Assembly (NCBI GenBank): GCA_026393755.1
Contig: JAPKZO010000039.1
Span: forward strand, 1-64,000
Length of the DNA stretch: 64,000 bases
Origin: Acidobacteriota bacterium
GTDB taxonomy: Bacteria > Acidobacteriota > Vicinamibacteria > Vicinamibacterales > JAKQTR01
Direction: 5' to 3'
The first letter of the stretch is position 1. Every line of letters begins with the position of its first letter. The notes beneath the pieces are model-generated. The model was not told the origin of the DNA, searched no databases, and saw only the letters and a program-made list of their open reading frames with translations. Below are positions 36,754 through 45,838 of this stretch, in pieces. A program made the position numbers and the translations under genes.

Positions 36754-36990
36754 ATGACGCAGGCAACCGCCGCAGTGCTAGCCGACGCGCTGCGCCTCGA
36801 CGAACACGCGCGAGCCGAACTCGCCGCGCAACTCATCGCGAGCCTCGACGGCCCTCCCGACGCCCGCGCAGACGTCGAGTGGGCCGAGGAGATCGAACGT
36901 CGTGTCGCGTCCATCGAAGCCGGCACGGCAGTGCTCGAGCCCTGGGACGAGGTTAAGCGTCGCATCGAGCGGGACATCCTCGGCCCGTGA
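36754..36990 (+). CDS. addiction-module antitoxin
   Basis: 78 aa. The pattern LADALRLDEHARAELAAQLI followed by a central DVEWAEEIERRVASIEAG and a closing PWDEVKRRI is that of the putative addiction-module component family (RelB/ParD-like) paired with RelE/ParE toxins. The gene overlaps the toxin by 4 nt (GTGA). It is expected to bind the toxin and repress the promoter at 36716. Confidence 0.85.
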   Translation: MTQATAAVLADALRLDEHARAELAAQLIASLDGPPDARADVEWAEEIERRVASIEAGTAVLEPWDEVKRRIERDILGP

Positions 36991-37289
36991 GCCTGCCGAT
37001 CCGGACCAGTTCGCCCGCTGCACGAGAGTTGGCCGAGGCTGTCAGCTGGTACGAATCACGGCACCGCGGCCTCGGTGTTGAACTGCTCGAAGAAGTCGCC
37101 AAGACCATCCAGCGACTGGATGCCGCGCCAGAGAGTGGAGAGTCCATGTCCTCGGACCAGAAGACGCGCCGTCTTCTGGTGTCCCGCTTCCCCTATCAAG
37201 TCATCTACCGACTTCGGTCGCACGATACCGTCATCGTCGCGCTGGCCCACGCGAAGCGCCGCCCGGGATACTGGAAGAGCCGCCTGTAG
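36987..37289 (+). CDS. RelE/ParE-family toxin
   Basis: 100 aa. AARELAEAVSWYESRHRGLG is the opening helix of RelE/ParE toxins, and LLVSRFPYQVIYRLRSHDTV with VIVALAHAKRRPGYWKSR is the closing beta-sheet of the family. GTG start overlaps the antitoxin stop. It may be a ribosome-dependent mRNase (RelE) or gyrase poison (ParE); sequence alone does not decide. Confidence 0.88.
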   Translation: MSLPIRTSSPAARELAEAVSWYESRHRGLGVELLEEVAKTIQRLDAAPESGESMSSDQKTRRLLVSRFPYQVIYRLRSHDTVIVALAHAKRRPGYWKSRL

Positions 37290-37397
37290 TCTCGGAGGGT
37301 CATTGGGCCGCGACCGCGACCACTTCTTGGCGCCCGACGGCGTCGCGTGAGAGAATCGGCCCATCTTCGCCACCCCGGCAGTCTCATGAGGACTCCT

Positions 37398-38693
37398 ATG
37401 CCAAACTCTCTCGCACGACGCGACTTCCTCACCCGCCTCGCCGCCACGGGTTTCGCGGCGGGCTTCGTCCCGTCACTCGGCGCCGCCTCGGGGACGATCT
37501 CGGACGAGCCCTTCGTCCTTCAGGCCGGGGACGACGACGCCGCGGTGTTTGCCGCAGCCCGGGCGCGATTCCTCTTTCCGACGAGCGTCACGTACTGCAA
37601 CACCGGCACGCTCGGGGCCATCCCCCGCGACGTGATGGACGTCGTCGTCAAGGGCCTCGAGCGGCTCGAAACGGAGCTGCCAGACTGGCCGTACTTCCAG
37701 GCCGACGGCGAACCGCTGACCGGCTACCAGTTGTTGACGGAATTCCGGGCGGAGGCGGGAGCCTTCATCAACGCGCCGGCCGACGAGATCGCGTTCACGC
37801 TGAACGCGACAATGGGTATGAGTTTTATGGCGAACGGGGTCGACCTGGCGGCCGCCGACGAAGTGGTCTCGACGGACCAGGAACATACCGGGGGCATCGG
37901 CGGCTTTCGACTGAGGGCCAAGCGGCACGGCGTGGTGGTGAAGGAGCTGCCGCTGGCCGGCGCGCTCGACAAGGGCCCCGACGGCGTCGTCGCGATGTTC
38001 GCGAACGCGATCACCCCGCGTACCAAGGTGATGATGTTCAGCCACATCACGTCCGGGCGCGGGATCGTGATGCCGGCCAAGGCGCTGTGCGCACTCGCGC
38101 GCGAGCGGGGCGTGCTGTCGGTAGTGGACGGCGCGCAGGCGGTAGGACAGATTCGCGTGGATGTGAAGGAGCTCGGCTGCGACGCCTACGCCGCAAGCCC
38201 GCACAAGTGGCTGCTCGGACCCAAGGGGACGGGCCTGCTCTACATCCGGCGCGACGTGCAGCCCCGGATCTGGAACACGCTGGCGAGCGGCGGGTTCGAC
38301 GACGACACCACCGGCGCGTTTCGCTTCATGCACTACGGCACGGGAAGCCCCGCCGTGGTGTGGGGCCTGCGCGCCGCGCTCCAGCTCATCAACAAGCTCG
38401 GGATCGATCGTGTGGCGCGCTGGGATGCGATGCTGACCAAGCGGCTCCGCGACGGATTCGCGACGATGCCGCACGTGCACCTGGTGTCGCCGGCCGACGC
38501 GCGATTTGCGGCCGGCATCACGACATTCGGGGTCAACGGCCATACCGGGCGCGAGTTGCAGGATGCGCTGTGGGCGAAGAAGATTCGCGTGCGCTCGCAA
38601 GGCGATCCGGGGGTGCGTCTCTCCGCGCACCTGTACGTCAGCCCGGCCGACATCGACCGCGTGCTCGACGTCGTCTCGGCGATGCGCGGCTAG
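37398..38693 (+). CDS. Tat-exported class V aminotransferase (PLP-dependent)
   Basis: 431 aa. The N-terminus MPNSLARRDFLTRLAATGF is a twin-arginine signal (RRDFLTR plus a hydrophobic stretch). The enzyme has a class V aminotransferase/isopenicillin-N-epimerase-like fold with the PLP lysine at Lys270 (ASPHKWLLGPKGTGLLYI) and cofactor Asp in SVVDGAQAVGQIRVD. The start is set at 37398 because GAGGA lies 5 nt before; an earlier ATG at 37386 is possible. Export of a folded PLP enzyme is consistent with Tat. Substrate unknown. Confidence 0.88.
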   Translation: MPNSLARRDFLTRLAATGFAAGFVPSLGAASGTISDEPFVLQAGDDDAAVFAAARARFLFPTSVTYCNTGTLGAIPRDVMDVVVKGLERLETELPDWPYFQADGEPLTGYQLLTEFRAEAGAFINAPADEIAFTLNATMGMSFMANGVDLAAADEVVSTDQEHTGGIGGFRLRAKRHGVVVKELPLAGALDKGPDGVVAMFANAITPRTKVMMFSHITSGRGIVMPAKALCALARERGVLSVVDGAQAVGQIRVDVKELGCDAYAASPHKWLLGPKGTGLLYIRRDVQPRIWNTLASGGFDDDTTGAFRFMHYGTGSPAVVWGLRAALQLINKLGIDRVARWDAMLTKRLRDGFATMPHVHLVSPADARFAAGITTFGVNGHTGRELQDALWAKKIRVRSQGDPGVRLSAHLYVSPADIDRVLDVVSAMRG

Positions 38694-38737
38694 AGGCGCA
38701 GGAACCGCAGCATGCATCGGGCATGCATCCCGGGGCG

Positions 38738-40294
38738 TCAGTCCACGCGGTAGTGGCACCCTCGGCTTTCGCGGGCCTCGGTCGCGGCCAACAGCACGAC
38801 GAGCGCAGCCTGAATGCTGTTTCTCAGCCCAATCAGCCCGTCGTTCAGCTCGGAACGCGCGTAGAACCGGCCGACCTCGAGGTGCAGCTCGCGCAGAATC
38901 TGCTGCGCCCGGTCGAGCCGCTTGCGTGTCCTCACCAGCCCCACGTAATTCCACATCGTCTGTCGGATGGTGAGCCAATCCTGCGCGACCAGCGCCGGAT
39001 CGACCGCTTCGGTCTCGTACTGCCACGGCGCAATCTCGGGCAGGTAGTAATCGCCGCCGGACGCGACGGCGCGGGCGACATCCTCGCCGGCGCGCGTGCC
39101 CCACACGAGACATTCGAGCAGTGACGTGCTGGCCAGCCGGTTCGCGCCATGCAGGCCCGTGCACGACACTTCGCCCACTGCGCGCAGACGGTGCATGCTC
39201 GATCGGCCCCACTCATCCACCGCGATGCCGCCGCAGCTATAGTGGGCCGCGGGCACGACCGGGATGGGCTGGGTCGTGATGTCGATGCCGACCTCGCTGC
39301 ACTTGGCGGAGATGCCTGGAAACCGTGAACGAATCCAGTCGGCAGGCTTGTGCGAAATGTCGAGATACGCGCAGCGCGCCCCGGTCTCGTGCATCATCTG
39401 GTGAATCCCGCGCGCCACGATGTCGCGTGGAGCGAGCGACCCATCGGGATGGTACGCGACCATGAACTCGCGCCCCGCCGCGTCAATGAGCCGCGCTCCC
39501 TCTCCCCGCAACGACTCCGAAATCAGGAAGCGCTCGCTGCCGTGGTAGAGCGTCGTCGGGTGGAACTGGACGAACTGCATGTTGATGCAGCGCGCCCCGG
39601 CACGGTACGCCATCGCCACGCCGTCACCGCACGCGCCTGCCGGGTTGGTGGTGTGCAGGAAGATGCGCCCGAGACCGCCGGTGGCGAGAATCGTCTCTTT
39701 CGCCATCAGCAGCTCAACGTGCTGCGCGGCGTGATCGAACACATATGCGCCGACGCACGTGGGAGGCGCGTACACGTCCAGCGGGTTGCGCGAATGATGC
39801 GAGAGCGTCAGCAGGTCGATCGCTGTTCGACCCGTGAGCAGGGTGACGTTCGGCTCGCGCCCGACAGCAGCCATCATCGACTCTTCGATGGACCGGCCGG
39901 TCATGTCCTCGGTGTGGATGATGCGGGCCACCGAGTGCGCCGCTTCGGCGGTCAGGTCGAGCTGCCCGTCGGTCGCGCGGTCGAAGGGCACGCCGACATC
40001 GTCAATCAGCAACTGCTTGACCAGGCGCGGGCCCTCGCGGCTCAGCAACTCGACGGCCGCGGGATCGCACAAGCCGGCTCCAGCCGCGGTGATGTCGGAT
40101 GCGAGTTGCTCCGGCGAATCTATCGCGCCGCGGTAGATGATGCCGCCCTGCGCGTGCCAGGTGTTGCTCTCCTCGGCGCGGTCGGCCTTGTTGAGCATGA
40201 CGACGCGCGCGCCGCCGCGGGCGGCCATCAGCGCGGCCGCGCAGCCGGCGAGCCCGCTGCCGATTACGAGAACGTCTGTTTCGCGCCTGTCCAT
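38738..40294 (-). CDS. nadB: L-aspartate oxidase
   Basis: 518 aa. The FAD site VLVIGSGLAGCAAALMAARG starts the protein. ETILATGGLGRIFLHTTNPA, MQFVQFHPTTLY, LRGEGARLIDAAGREFM and HYSCGGIAVDEWG are the family motifs of NadB. It oxidises L-aspartate to iminoaspartate, the substrate of NadA. It is last in the nadA-nadC-nadB operon, 4 nt after nadC. Confidence 0.96.
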   Translation of the reverse strand: MDRRETDVLVIGSGLAGCAAALMAARGGARVVMLNKADRAEESNTWHAQGGIIYRGAIDSPEQLASDITAAGAGLCDPAAVELLSREGPRLVKQLLIDDVGVPFDRATDGQLDLTAEAAHSVARIIHTEDMTGRSIEESMMAAVGREPNVTLLTGRTAIDLLTLSHHSRNPLDVYAPPTCVGAYVFDHAAQHVELLMAKETILATGGLGRIFLHTTNPAGACGDGVAMAYRAGARCINMQFVQFHPTTLYHGSERFLISESLRGEGARLIDAAGREFMVAYHPDGSLAPRDIVARGIHQMMHETGARCAYLDISHKPADWIRSRFPGISAKCSEVGIDITTQPIPVVPAAHYSCGGIAVDEWGRSSMHRLRAVGEVSCTGLHGANRLASTSLLECLVWGTRAGEDVARAVASGGDYYLPEIAPWQYETEAVDPALVAQDWLTIRQTMWNYVGLVRTRKRLDRAQQILRELHLEVGRFYARSELNDGLIGLRNSIQAALVVLLAATEARESRGCHYRVD

Positions 40295-40298
40295 ATGC

Positions 40299-41201
40299 CT
40301 ACGGTAGTGCGGGACGCGACTCCACGTCGAGCGCGAGATCCACCGATGGGGCCGAGTGGGTCAGTGTGCCGACCGAGATCGTATCGACGTCGGCTTCGGC
40401 ATACGCGCGGATGTTCTGAAGCGTGATGCCGCCGGACGCCTCGATCCAGCAGCCTCTGCCCCGTGGATGCGCGCGAATCGTGGCCACGCAGGCGGCGACC
40501 CGCTCCGGCGTCATGTTGTCGAGCAGGACGGCGTCCACGCCGCATTCGAGCGCAAGGGCAAGTTGATCGGGCGTGTCGATCTCGACCTGGATTGGCATGA
40601 CGGCTTGCGCTGAGCCCCTGGCCGCTCGTATCGCCTGCTCGACGCCGCCGGCCGCGGCGATGTGGTTGTCCTTGATGAGCACGGCGTCGAACAGACCCAG
40701 GCGGTGATTGCGTCCGCCGCCCGTCCGCACTGCGTACTTCTCGAACACGCGCAGGCCGGGCGTCGTCTTTCGCGTATCCGAGACTGAGGCCGACGTGCCG
40801 GCAATCGCATTCACGTAGCGGCGCGTGATCGTGGCGATGCCTGAGAGACGCTGGAGCAGGTTCAACGCCAGCCGCTCACCCGTCAGGATCGGCGCCACCC
40901 GCCCTTCGAGCAGCACGACCTGTGTGCCAGCGGCCACCTGCCCGCCATCGTCCACTGTCGGTTTGAAACTGAGCGTCGCATCCAGTTCGCAGAAGACTGC
41001 GCGGGCAAGATCAAGGCCGGCGATCACGCACGCCTGGCGCGCCATGATCCAGCCGCGGCCGGTCGCATGGGACGGCACAACGCGCTCAGTGGTGACGTCT
41101 CCCGTCCCGACGTCCTCCGCGAGGAAGCGCCGGATCTCGTGGCGAACCACTACCGGGTCCAGGGTGATGATGCCGCTCCGCCGCAAGGGGTCAAGGGTCA
41201 T
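40299..41201 (-). CDS. nadC: nicotinate-nucleotide pyrophosphorylase (carboxylating)
   Basis: 300 aa. Motifs include [54 protein letters not shown] (the quinolinate-binding segment), [20 protein letters not shown] and [20 protein letters not shown]. It converts quinolinate and PRPP to nicotinate mononucleotide. It overlaps nadA by ATGA (41201-41198). Confidence 0.97.
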   Translation of the reverse strand: MTLDPLRRSGIITLDPVVVRHEIRRFLAEDVGTGDVTTERVVPSHATGRGWIMARQACVIAGLDLARAVFCELDATLSFKPTVDDGGQVAAGTQVVLLEGRVAPILTGERLALNLLQRLSGIATITRRYVNAIAGTSASVSDTRKTTPGLRVFEKYAVRTGGGRNHRLGLFDAVLIKDNHIAAAGGVEQAIRAARGSAQAVMPIQVEIDTPDQLALALECGVDAVLLDNMTPERVAACVATIRAHPRGRGCWIEASGGITLQNIRAYAEADVDTISVGTLTHSAPSVDLALDVESRPALP

Positions 41202-42133
41202 GGCGCGCTCAGGTCAAGCATGCGTTGGAGCGGCGCCAGAGCCCTGACGCGCAGATCCTCCGGCATCGTGATCTCGGGTGCGCCGTCGCGTATGCACCGG
41301 TACACCTTCTCGAGCGTGTTCAGCCGCATGTACGGACACTCATTGCAGGCGCAGCCGCTGTCGGTCGGGGCAGGAATGAACGTCTTACCGGGGCACGCCT
41401 TCTTCATCTGGTGGATGATGCCCGCCTCGGTGACGACGATGAAGCTCCGGGCCGGGCTCTTCTTCGCGTACTCGAGGATCGACGTGGTCGAGCCGATGTG
41501 ATCGGCCAGCGCGAGCACGCGTTCTTCGCACTCCGGGTGCGCGAGCACGAGCGCGTCGGGATGCTCGATCTTGAGCCGGACGATGGCGCGCTCCGAAAAG
41601 ATGACGTGCACGGAGCAGGCTCCCGGCCACAACAGCATGTCGCGGCCGGTCTTCCTGATCAGATAGCGGCCCAGTTGCTGGTCGGGCGCGAAGATGATCG
41701 GTCTTCCCGCGGGCACGTGGGCGATCATGCGCTCCGCGTTGCTGGACGTGCAGATCACATCGCTCAGCGCCTTCACGCCGGCACTGCAGTTGATGTAGCT
41801 GATGACGTAGTGATCCGGGTGCGCCCGGACAAAGCGCTCGAACTCCGGTGCCGGACAACTGTCGGCAAGAGAGCAGCCAGCGGCCAGATCCGGCAGCACG
41901 ACGAGCTTGCCAGGATTGACGATCTTGGCTGTCTCCGCCATGAAGTGAACGCCACAGAACACGATGACGTCCTCGCTCGCACGGGCGGCGGCCTGGGCCA
42001 GGGCGAGGCTGTCGCCGACCACATCGGCGATGTCCTGGATGTCGGGCTCCTGGTAAAAGTGCGCCAGCACGATCGCGCGGCGTTCGCGCTTGAGGCGCGC
42101 GATCTCGGCGAACAGGTCCAGCGTCGGGTCCAC
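41198..42133 (-). CDS. nadA: quinolinate synthase
   Basis: 311 aa. The three conserved cysteines that hold the [4Fe-4S] cluster are in [14 protein letters not shown] (Cys116), [10 protein letters not shown] and [10 protein letters not shown]. It condenses iminoaspartate with dihydroxyacetone phosphate to quinolinate. It starts with GTG at 42133 and no ribosome site lies before it. A TAGAAT box ends 6 nt upstream, so this operon is a good leaderless candidate. Confidence 0.97.
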   Translation of the reverse strand: MDPTLDLFAEIARLKRERRAIVLAHFYQEPDIQDIADVVGDSLALAQAAARASEDVIVFCGVHFMAETAKIVNPGKLVVLPDLAAGCSLADSCPAPEFERFVRAHPDHYVISYINCSAGVKALSDVICTSSNAERMIAHVPAGRPIIFAPDQQLGRYLIRKTGRDMLLWPGACSVHVIFSERAIVRLKIEHPDALVLAHPECEERVLALADHIGSTTSILEYAKKSPARSFIVVTEAGIIHQMKKACPGKTFIPAPTDSGCACNECPYMRLNTLEKVYRCIRDGAPEITMPEDLRVRALAPLQRMLDLSAP

Positions 42134-42139
42134 ACAAGC

Positions 42140-42145
42140 ATTCTA
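42140..42145 (-). promoter_or_regulatory. -10 box of the nadA-nadC-nadB operon
   Basis: TAGAAT on the minus strand (42145-42140), 5 of 6 bases of the consensus, ends 6 nt before the GTG start of nadA. Transcription would begin at the start codon. Confidence 0.45.
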
Positions 42146-42220
42146 TCAGCGGTCGGCGCGGCGAGGCTTTCACCGCCTGGTTCGTGTTTCTCGCCGCGGT
42201 CTCGCGGGTCGGATTCGACA

Positions 42221-42249
42221 TTGACGTCTGTACGCTGATTGGTATACAG
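42221..42249 (+). promoter_or_regulatory. promoter and likely operator of the GntR-family gene
   Basis: TTGACG (42221-42226), a 16-nt spacer and TATACA (42243-42248) form a good sigma-70-like promoter. The inverted repeat CTGTA (42228-42232) / TACAG (42245-42249) spans the spacer and the -10 box, where a bound repressor would block polymerase. Autoregulation by the GntR protein at 42258 is an inference. Confidence 0.55.
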
Positions 42250-42257
42250 TTTGGATC

Positions 42258-42668
42258 ATGGACCGGCCCATGGTCATCCAGATTGATCGGAGCCTCGACG
42301 AGCCTGCCTACGAGCAGGCGGCCCGCCAGATTCGAGACGCGATTGCCACCGGCGCGTTCAAGCCGCACGACCTGCTCCCTGGCGTCCGCGGCCTGGCCTC
42401 CGATCTCGGGGTCAATCTGAACACCGTTGCCCGCGCGTATCGCCTGCTCGAGGACCAGGGGTTCGTCCAGATCCGCGATCGCTCGGGCGTGGAGGTGGCG
42501 GAACCGGCGCGGCGCGCACCCGCGGAAGCCAGCGCGGCGTTTCGGGACGAACTCTGGCAGGTGTTGTTGCGCATGCGTCAGGCGGGCATGCCGCCGGCGG
42601 GCATCCGGCGGGAGATCGACCGGCAACTGGACAAGCTGTTCACGCCAGCGGGAGAAAGCGAGCGCTGA
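42258..42668 (+). CDS. GntR-family transcriptional regulator, YtrA subfamily
   Basis: 136 aa. The winged helix IRDAIATGAFKPHDLLPGVR, DLGVNLNTVARAYRLLEDQG and FVQIRDRSG is the GntR DNA-binding domain. Only about 60 residues follow it (RQAGMPPAGIRREIDRQLDK), the short C-terminus that marks the YtrA subfamily. It is the first gene of an operon with the membrane protein at 42670 (1-nt gap), the usual setting for YtrA regulators. Confidence 0.92.
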   Translation: MDRPMVIQIDRSLDEPAYEQAARQIRDAIATGAFKPHDLLPGVRGLASDLGVNLNTVARAYRLLEDQGFVQIRDRSGVEVAEPARRAPAEASAAFRDELWQVLLRMRQAGMPPAGIRREIDRQLDKLFTPAGESER

Positions 42669-42669
42669 G

Positions 42670-43800
42670 ATGGAAGCCCTGACGGTCTGGATCGTGCTTG
42701 TCGTCGAAACCATCGCGGCGGGCGGTTTCATGCTGCTCATTCCGAAGATCACGCGTCGCGGTCTGCTGTTCGGCGTCTATGTCGGAGAGGCCCGATCGAC
42801 CAGCGACCAGGCACGAGCCATCACGCAGGGATGGTACGTGGTAATGGTGGCCGCGCTGGCGGCCTCGGTGGTGCTCGGGGTCGGCCTGGCCCTCAGGCAC
42901 CCGCACTCGCCGAAGGGTGCGTTCGTGCCGCTCTTCGTTCTGCTCGGAACAACCGTCGCCAGTTACCTGTGGGCGCACATCCGGTCGCGCGCGCTGGCCG
43001 CGCCTGGCGCACCCGTGTCGGCGGCGGCGTTCGTCATCGATCAGCCCCAGTCGCTGACGATTCCGCTGATCGCCACGGCGGTCGCGCTGGTCGGCGGCGC
43101 GATGGCGGTCGGGTACGCCTGGTGGCACTTCGCCGACATGCCAGCGAGCATCCCGACGCACTTCGGCGCGAGCGGCCGGCCCGATGCCTGGTCGCCGCGC
43201 TCGTTCCGGTCGGTAATGGTGCTGCCGATCCTCACGCTGGTCGTCTGCCCGACGCTCGGCCTGATGGCCTGTCTGACCGCGCGCGCCAAACGAGCCATCC
43301 GCCAATCCGATCACGGCGTGTCGTTCGACGCGCAGATCCGGTTCCGGCGCGCAATGACGCTGTTTCTGAGCGGCACGGTCGTGCTGGTCACGCTGATGCT
43401 GACGATGATGTCCATCGGTGCGGTCCGCGTCGCGCTCGGCCTCGCCGAACGCCTGTCGGTGGTCGGGATGGGAATGACCGCCGCGCTCGTGATCTACGCG
43501 CTCGGAGGCGCCTTGTATCTGATGCTGCATTTCGGTCAGGGCGGCGCGCGGCTCGAACGATCGGCGTCGGGTGCGCCGCTGACCAACGGCCTCGCCGACA
43601 ACACCCATTGGGTACTGGGAATGTTCTACGTCAATCGCGACGATCCGTCGATCTTCGTCGAGAAGCGCTTCGGCATGGGTTACACGATCAATCTGGGCAA
43701 CCCGGCAGCCGTCGCGTGTATCGCCGCCTTCTTCATCATCCTCGGCGCTGTTCTGGGCATCTCGCTGTCGATGCCACAAAGCCACGCCCCAGTCAGGTAG
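42670..43800 (+). CDS. DUF1648/DUF5808 multi-pass membrane protein
   Basis: 376 aa with about eight hydrophobic segments. Two recognisable motifs are present: MPASIPTHFGASGRPDAWSP, the DUF1648 signature, and FVEKRFGMGYTINLGNPAA near the C-terminus, the DUF5808 signature. Such proteins (SdpI/YtrA-operon type) are often linked to GntR or ArsR repressors and cell-envelope stress; role not established. The ATG at 42670 follows the regulator stop by 1 nt. Confidence 0.85.
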   Translation: MEALTVWIVLVVETIAAGGFMLLIPKITRRGLLFGVYVGEARSTSDQARAITQGWYVVMVAALAASVVLGVGLALRHPHSPKGAFVPLFVLLGTTVASYLWAHIRSRALAAPGAPVSAAAFVIDQPQSLTIPLIATAVALVGGAMAVGYAWWHFADMPASIPTHFGASGRPDAWSPRSFRSVMVLPILTLVVCPTLGLMACLTARAKRAIRQSDHGVSFDAQIRFRRAMTLFLSGTVVLVTLMLTMMSIGAVRVALGLAERLSVVGMGMTAALVIYALGGALYLMLHFGQGGARLERSASGAPLTNGLADNTHWVLGMFYVNRDDPSIFVEKRFGMGYTINLGNPAAVACIAAFFIILGAVLGISLSMPQSHAPVR

Positions 43801-43812
43801 CGAGAGGTCCTT

Positions 43813-45252
43813 ATGCGCCGTGTAGTTTCGCGTGTCGCGCTCATCACGTTGATGTCGAGTCTCGTGTTCGCTGGTCTGGCCGTGGCCCAGCCGGGTGTGG
43901 CCGGGCGGTGGGAAGGCAGCATCAGCATCATGGGCTCACAACTCGGCGTCAGCGTGGTGCTGGCCGCCGATGGCAACACCTACAAGGCCACCATCGACAT
44001 CCCGCAACAGGGCGCCAAGGCCTTGCCGCTGACCAATGTGCAAGTGGACGCGGCGAAGGTCCATTTTGAATTGCCGGCTGGTCCGGGTTTGGCGGTCTTC
44101 GACGGCGAACTCAAGAATGACGTGATGTCGGGGACGTTCGAACAAGCCGGCATGAAAGGGACGTTCGAGCTCAAGCGTCCAGCCGCGGGTGCGACACCTG
44201 CCGTACCGGCTGCGCCAGTGCCCCCTCCTCCCTACAAGGAGGAAGAGGTGACGATCAAGTCGGGCTCGGTGACGCTGGCCGGCACCCTGACGCTTCCCGT
44301 CGCCAGCAAGCCCGCTCCCGCCGTCGTTCTGATTACCGGCAGCGGCGCCCAGAACCGGGACGAGGAGATCTTCGGCTTCAAGATCTTCCGGGGCATCGCC
44401 GACCACCTGACCAGGCACGGAATTGCGGTGCTCCGGATGGACGATCGTGGCGTGGGCGGATCGTCGGGCAGCACGAGTCAATCGACGACGGCGGATTTCG
44501 CCGAAGATGCGCTGGCCGGCGTGAGACTGCTACAGGGGCGCCCCGAGATCGACAAGACGCGCGTCGGCCTGATGGGACATAGCGAAGGCGGCCTCGTGGC
44601 GCCGATGCTGGCGGCCCGGGTCCCGGAGATTGCGTTCGTCATCATGATGTCTGGCCCGGGACTGACGGGCGAACAGATCATGCTCGCGCAGTCTGAAACC
44701 GTCGGGCGCGCGGCGGGACGCACCGAAGAGCAGGCGCGCCGCAACCAGGACATCCAGCGCAAGATGTTCACGGCGGTCCGCAGCGGGACGGGCTGGGACG
44801 AGGTGGAGGCGATGATGCGCGGCGAGATGAAGGCCGCGATCGACGCGATGCCCGACGCTCAGCGGAAGGCGATCGGCGATCCCGAGAAGTTCATGGCGGC
44901 ACAGGTCAAGGGCCAGCTCGACGCGGTCCGCACGCCGTGGTTCAAGTTCTTCCTCGACTTCGATCCGGTGACGGCGCTCGAAAAGGTGCGATGTCCTGTG
45001 CTCGTGCTGTTTGGTGGACACGACGTGCAGGTGCCGGCGGGTCCCAACCGCGCCGCCATCGAGAAGGCATTCGCACGCGGCGGCCTCAAGAACTACCGCA
45101 TCGAGGTGTTTCCGCGCGCCAATCATCTCTACCAGGACTCGGAGACCGGGGGCGTCGCTGAATACGCGAAACTCAAGAAGGAGTTCGTGCCGGGATTCCT
45201 CGATCTGATCAGCACGTGGATCGGTGAGCAGACAAAGACGGGCGGAAAGTAG
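43813..45252 (+). CDS. secreted alpha/beta hydrolase
   Basis: 479 aa. A signal peptide (RVALITLMSSLVFAGLAVAQ) and an N-terminal beta-domain of about 110 residues (GRWEGSISIMGSQLGVSVVL) precede an alpha/beta-hydrolase domain. The oxyanion region is VVLITGSGAQNRDE, the nucleophile elbow GLMGHSEGGLVAP, and the later VLVLFGGHDVQVP and PRANHLYQD supply Asp and His. The fold is that of serine hydrolases annotated as dienelactone hydrolase-like or peptidase-like. It follows the membrane gene by 12 nt. Confidence 0.88.
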   Translation: MRRVVSRVALITLMSSLVFAGLAVAQPGVAGRWEGSISIMGSQLGVSVVLAADGNTYKATIDIPQQGAKALPLTNVQVDAAKVHFELPAGPGLAVFDGELKNDVMSGTFEQAGMKGTFELKRPAAGATPAVPAAPVPPPPYKEEEVTIKSGSVTLAGTLTLPVASKPAPAVVLITGSGAQNRDEEIFGFKIFRGIADHLTRHGIAVLRMDDRGVGGSSGSTSQSTTADFAEDALAGVRLLQGRPEIDKTRVGLMGHSEGGLVAPMLAARVPEIAFVIMMSGPGLTGEQIMLAQSETVGRAAGRTEEQARRNQDIQRKMFTAVRSGTGWDEVEAMMRGEMKAAIDAMPDAQRKAIGDPEKFMAAQVKGQLDAVRTPWFKFFLDFDPVTALEKVRCPVLVLFGGHDVQVPAGPNRAAIEKAFARGGLKNYRIEVFPRANHLYQDSETGGVAEYAKLKKEFVPGFLDLISTWIGEQTKTGGK

Positions 45253-45283
45253 CCACGCCGACCCCCGATTGGAGGCCACGCTC

Positions 45284-45736
45284 ATGATGTCGCGGAAAAT
45301 TGTAGACGAGTTTCTTTCGCAGAAGACACTCGCCCTGGTTGGCGTGTCGCGCAACGGCGAGGGATTCGGCAACATGGTTCGCAAGGAACTGGCCGGCAAG
45401 GGCTACTCCGTCCTGCTGGTGCATCCCGAGGCGGACCTCATCGCGGGCGCGCCGTGCGTGCGAAGCCTGAAAGACCTGGCCACGCGCGTTGGCGGGGTCA
45501 TTCTGGTGACGCCGCCCGCTTCGACCTCGACGCTCGTGCGCGAAGCCGCGGAGGCGGGCATCCGGCGGATCTGGATTCAGCAGGGAGCCGAATCGCCCGA
45601 GGCGATCCAGTTCTGCGAGCAACAGGGGTTGGCGGCGGTCCATGGGGAGTGCATCCTCATGTTTGCCGAGCCCACGAAGTGGTTCCATCGAATCCACCGG
45701 GGCATCAACAAGGTCGTTGGCAAACTGCCTCACTGA
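45284..45736 (+). CDS. CoA-binding domain protein (YccU-like)
   Basis: 150 aa. TLALVGVSRNGEGFGNMVRK is the Rossmann nucleotide loop of the CoA_binding family, and RRIWIQQGAESPEAIQFCEQ with GLAAVHGECILMF is the rest of the fold. Binds CoA or a nucleotide; function unproven. GGAGG lies 8 nt upstream of the ATG at 45284. Confidence 0.88.
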   Translation: MMSRKIVDEFLSQKTLALVGVSRNGEGFGNMVRKELAGKGYSVLLVHPEADLIAGAPCVRSLKDLATRVGGVILVTPPASTSTLVREAAEAGIRRIWIQQGAESPEAIQFCEQQGLAAVHGECILMFAEPTKWFHRIHRGINKVVGKLPH

Positions 45737-45824
45737 GGCGTCTCGAAGTGCCCGTCGATCGGTATCATGAGGCGCGGCACGCAGACGTGTGACGATCGCC
45801 CGACGTCCAGGTGCGCTCAGGGTT

Positions 45825-45830
45825 TAGAAT
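45825..45830 (+). promoter_or_regulatory. -10 TAGAAT box of the O-methyltransferase operon
   Basis: TAGAAT ends 8 nt before the ATG at 45839. There is no ribosome site between, so the mRNA would be nearly leaderless. No clear -35 element was seen. Confidence 0.4.
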
Positions 45831-45838
45831 CACAGGAC

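Noticed and set aside
38712-38728. ATGCAT-CGGGC-ATGCAT hairpin between the convergent aminotransferase and nadB genes
   Set aside because: Only a 6-bp stem, no T-run on either side, and ATGCAT is itself a palindrome, so a terminator call is too weak.
37473-39212. 579-aa minus-strand frame under the aminotransferase
   Set aside because: Overlaps an intact Tat aminotransferase and the end of nadB in other frames; composition is that of a shadow.
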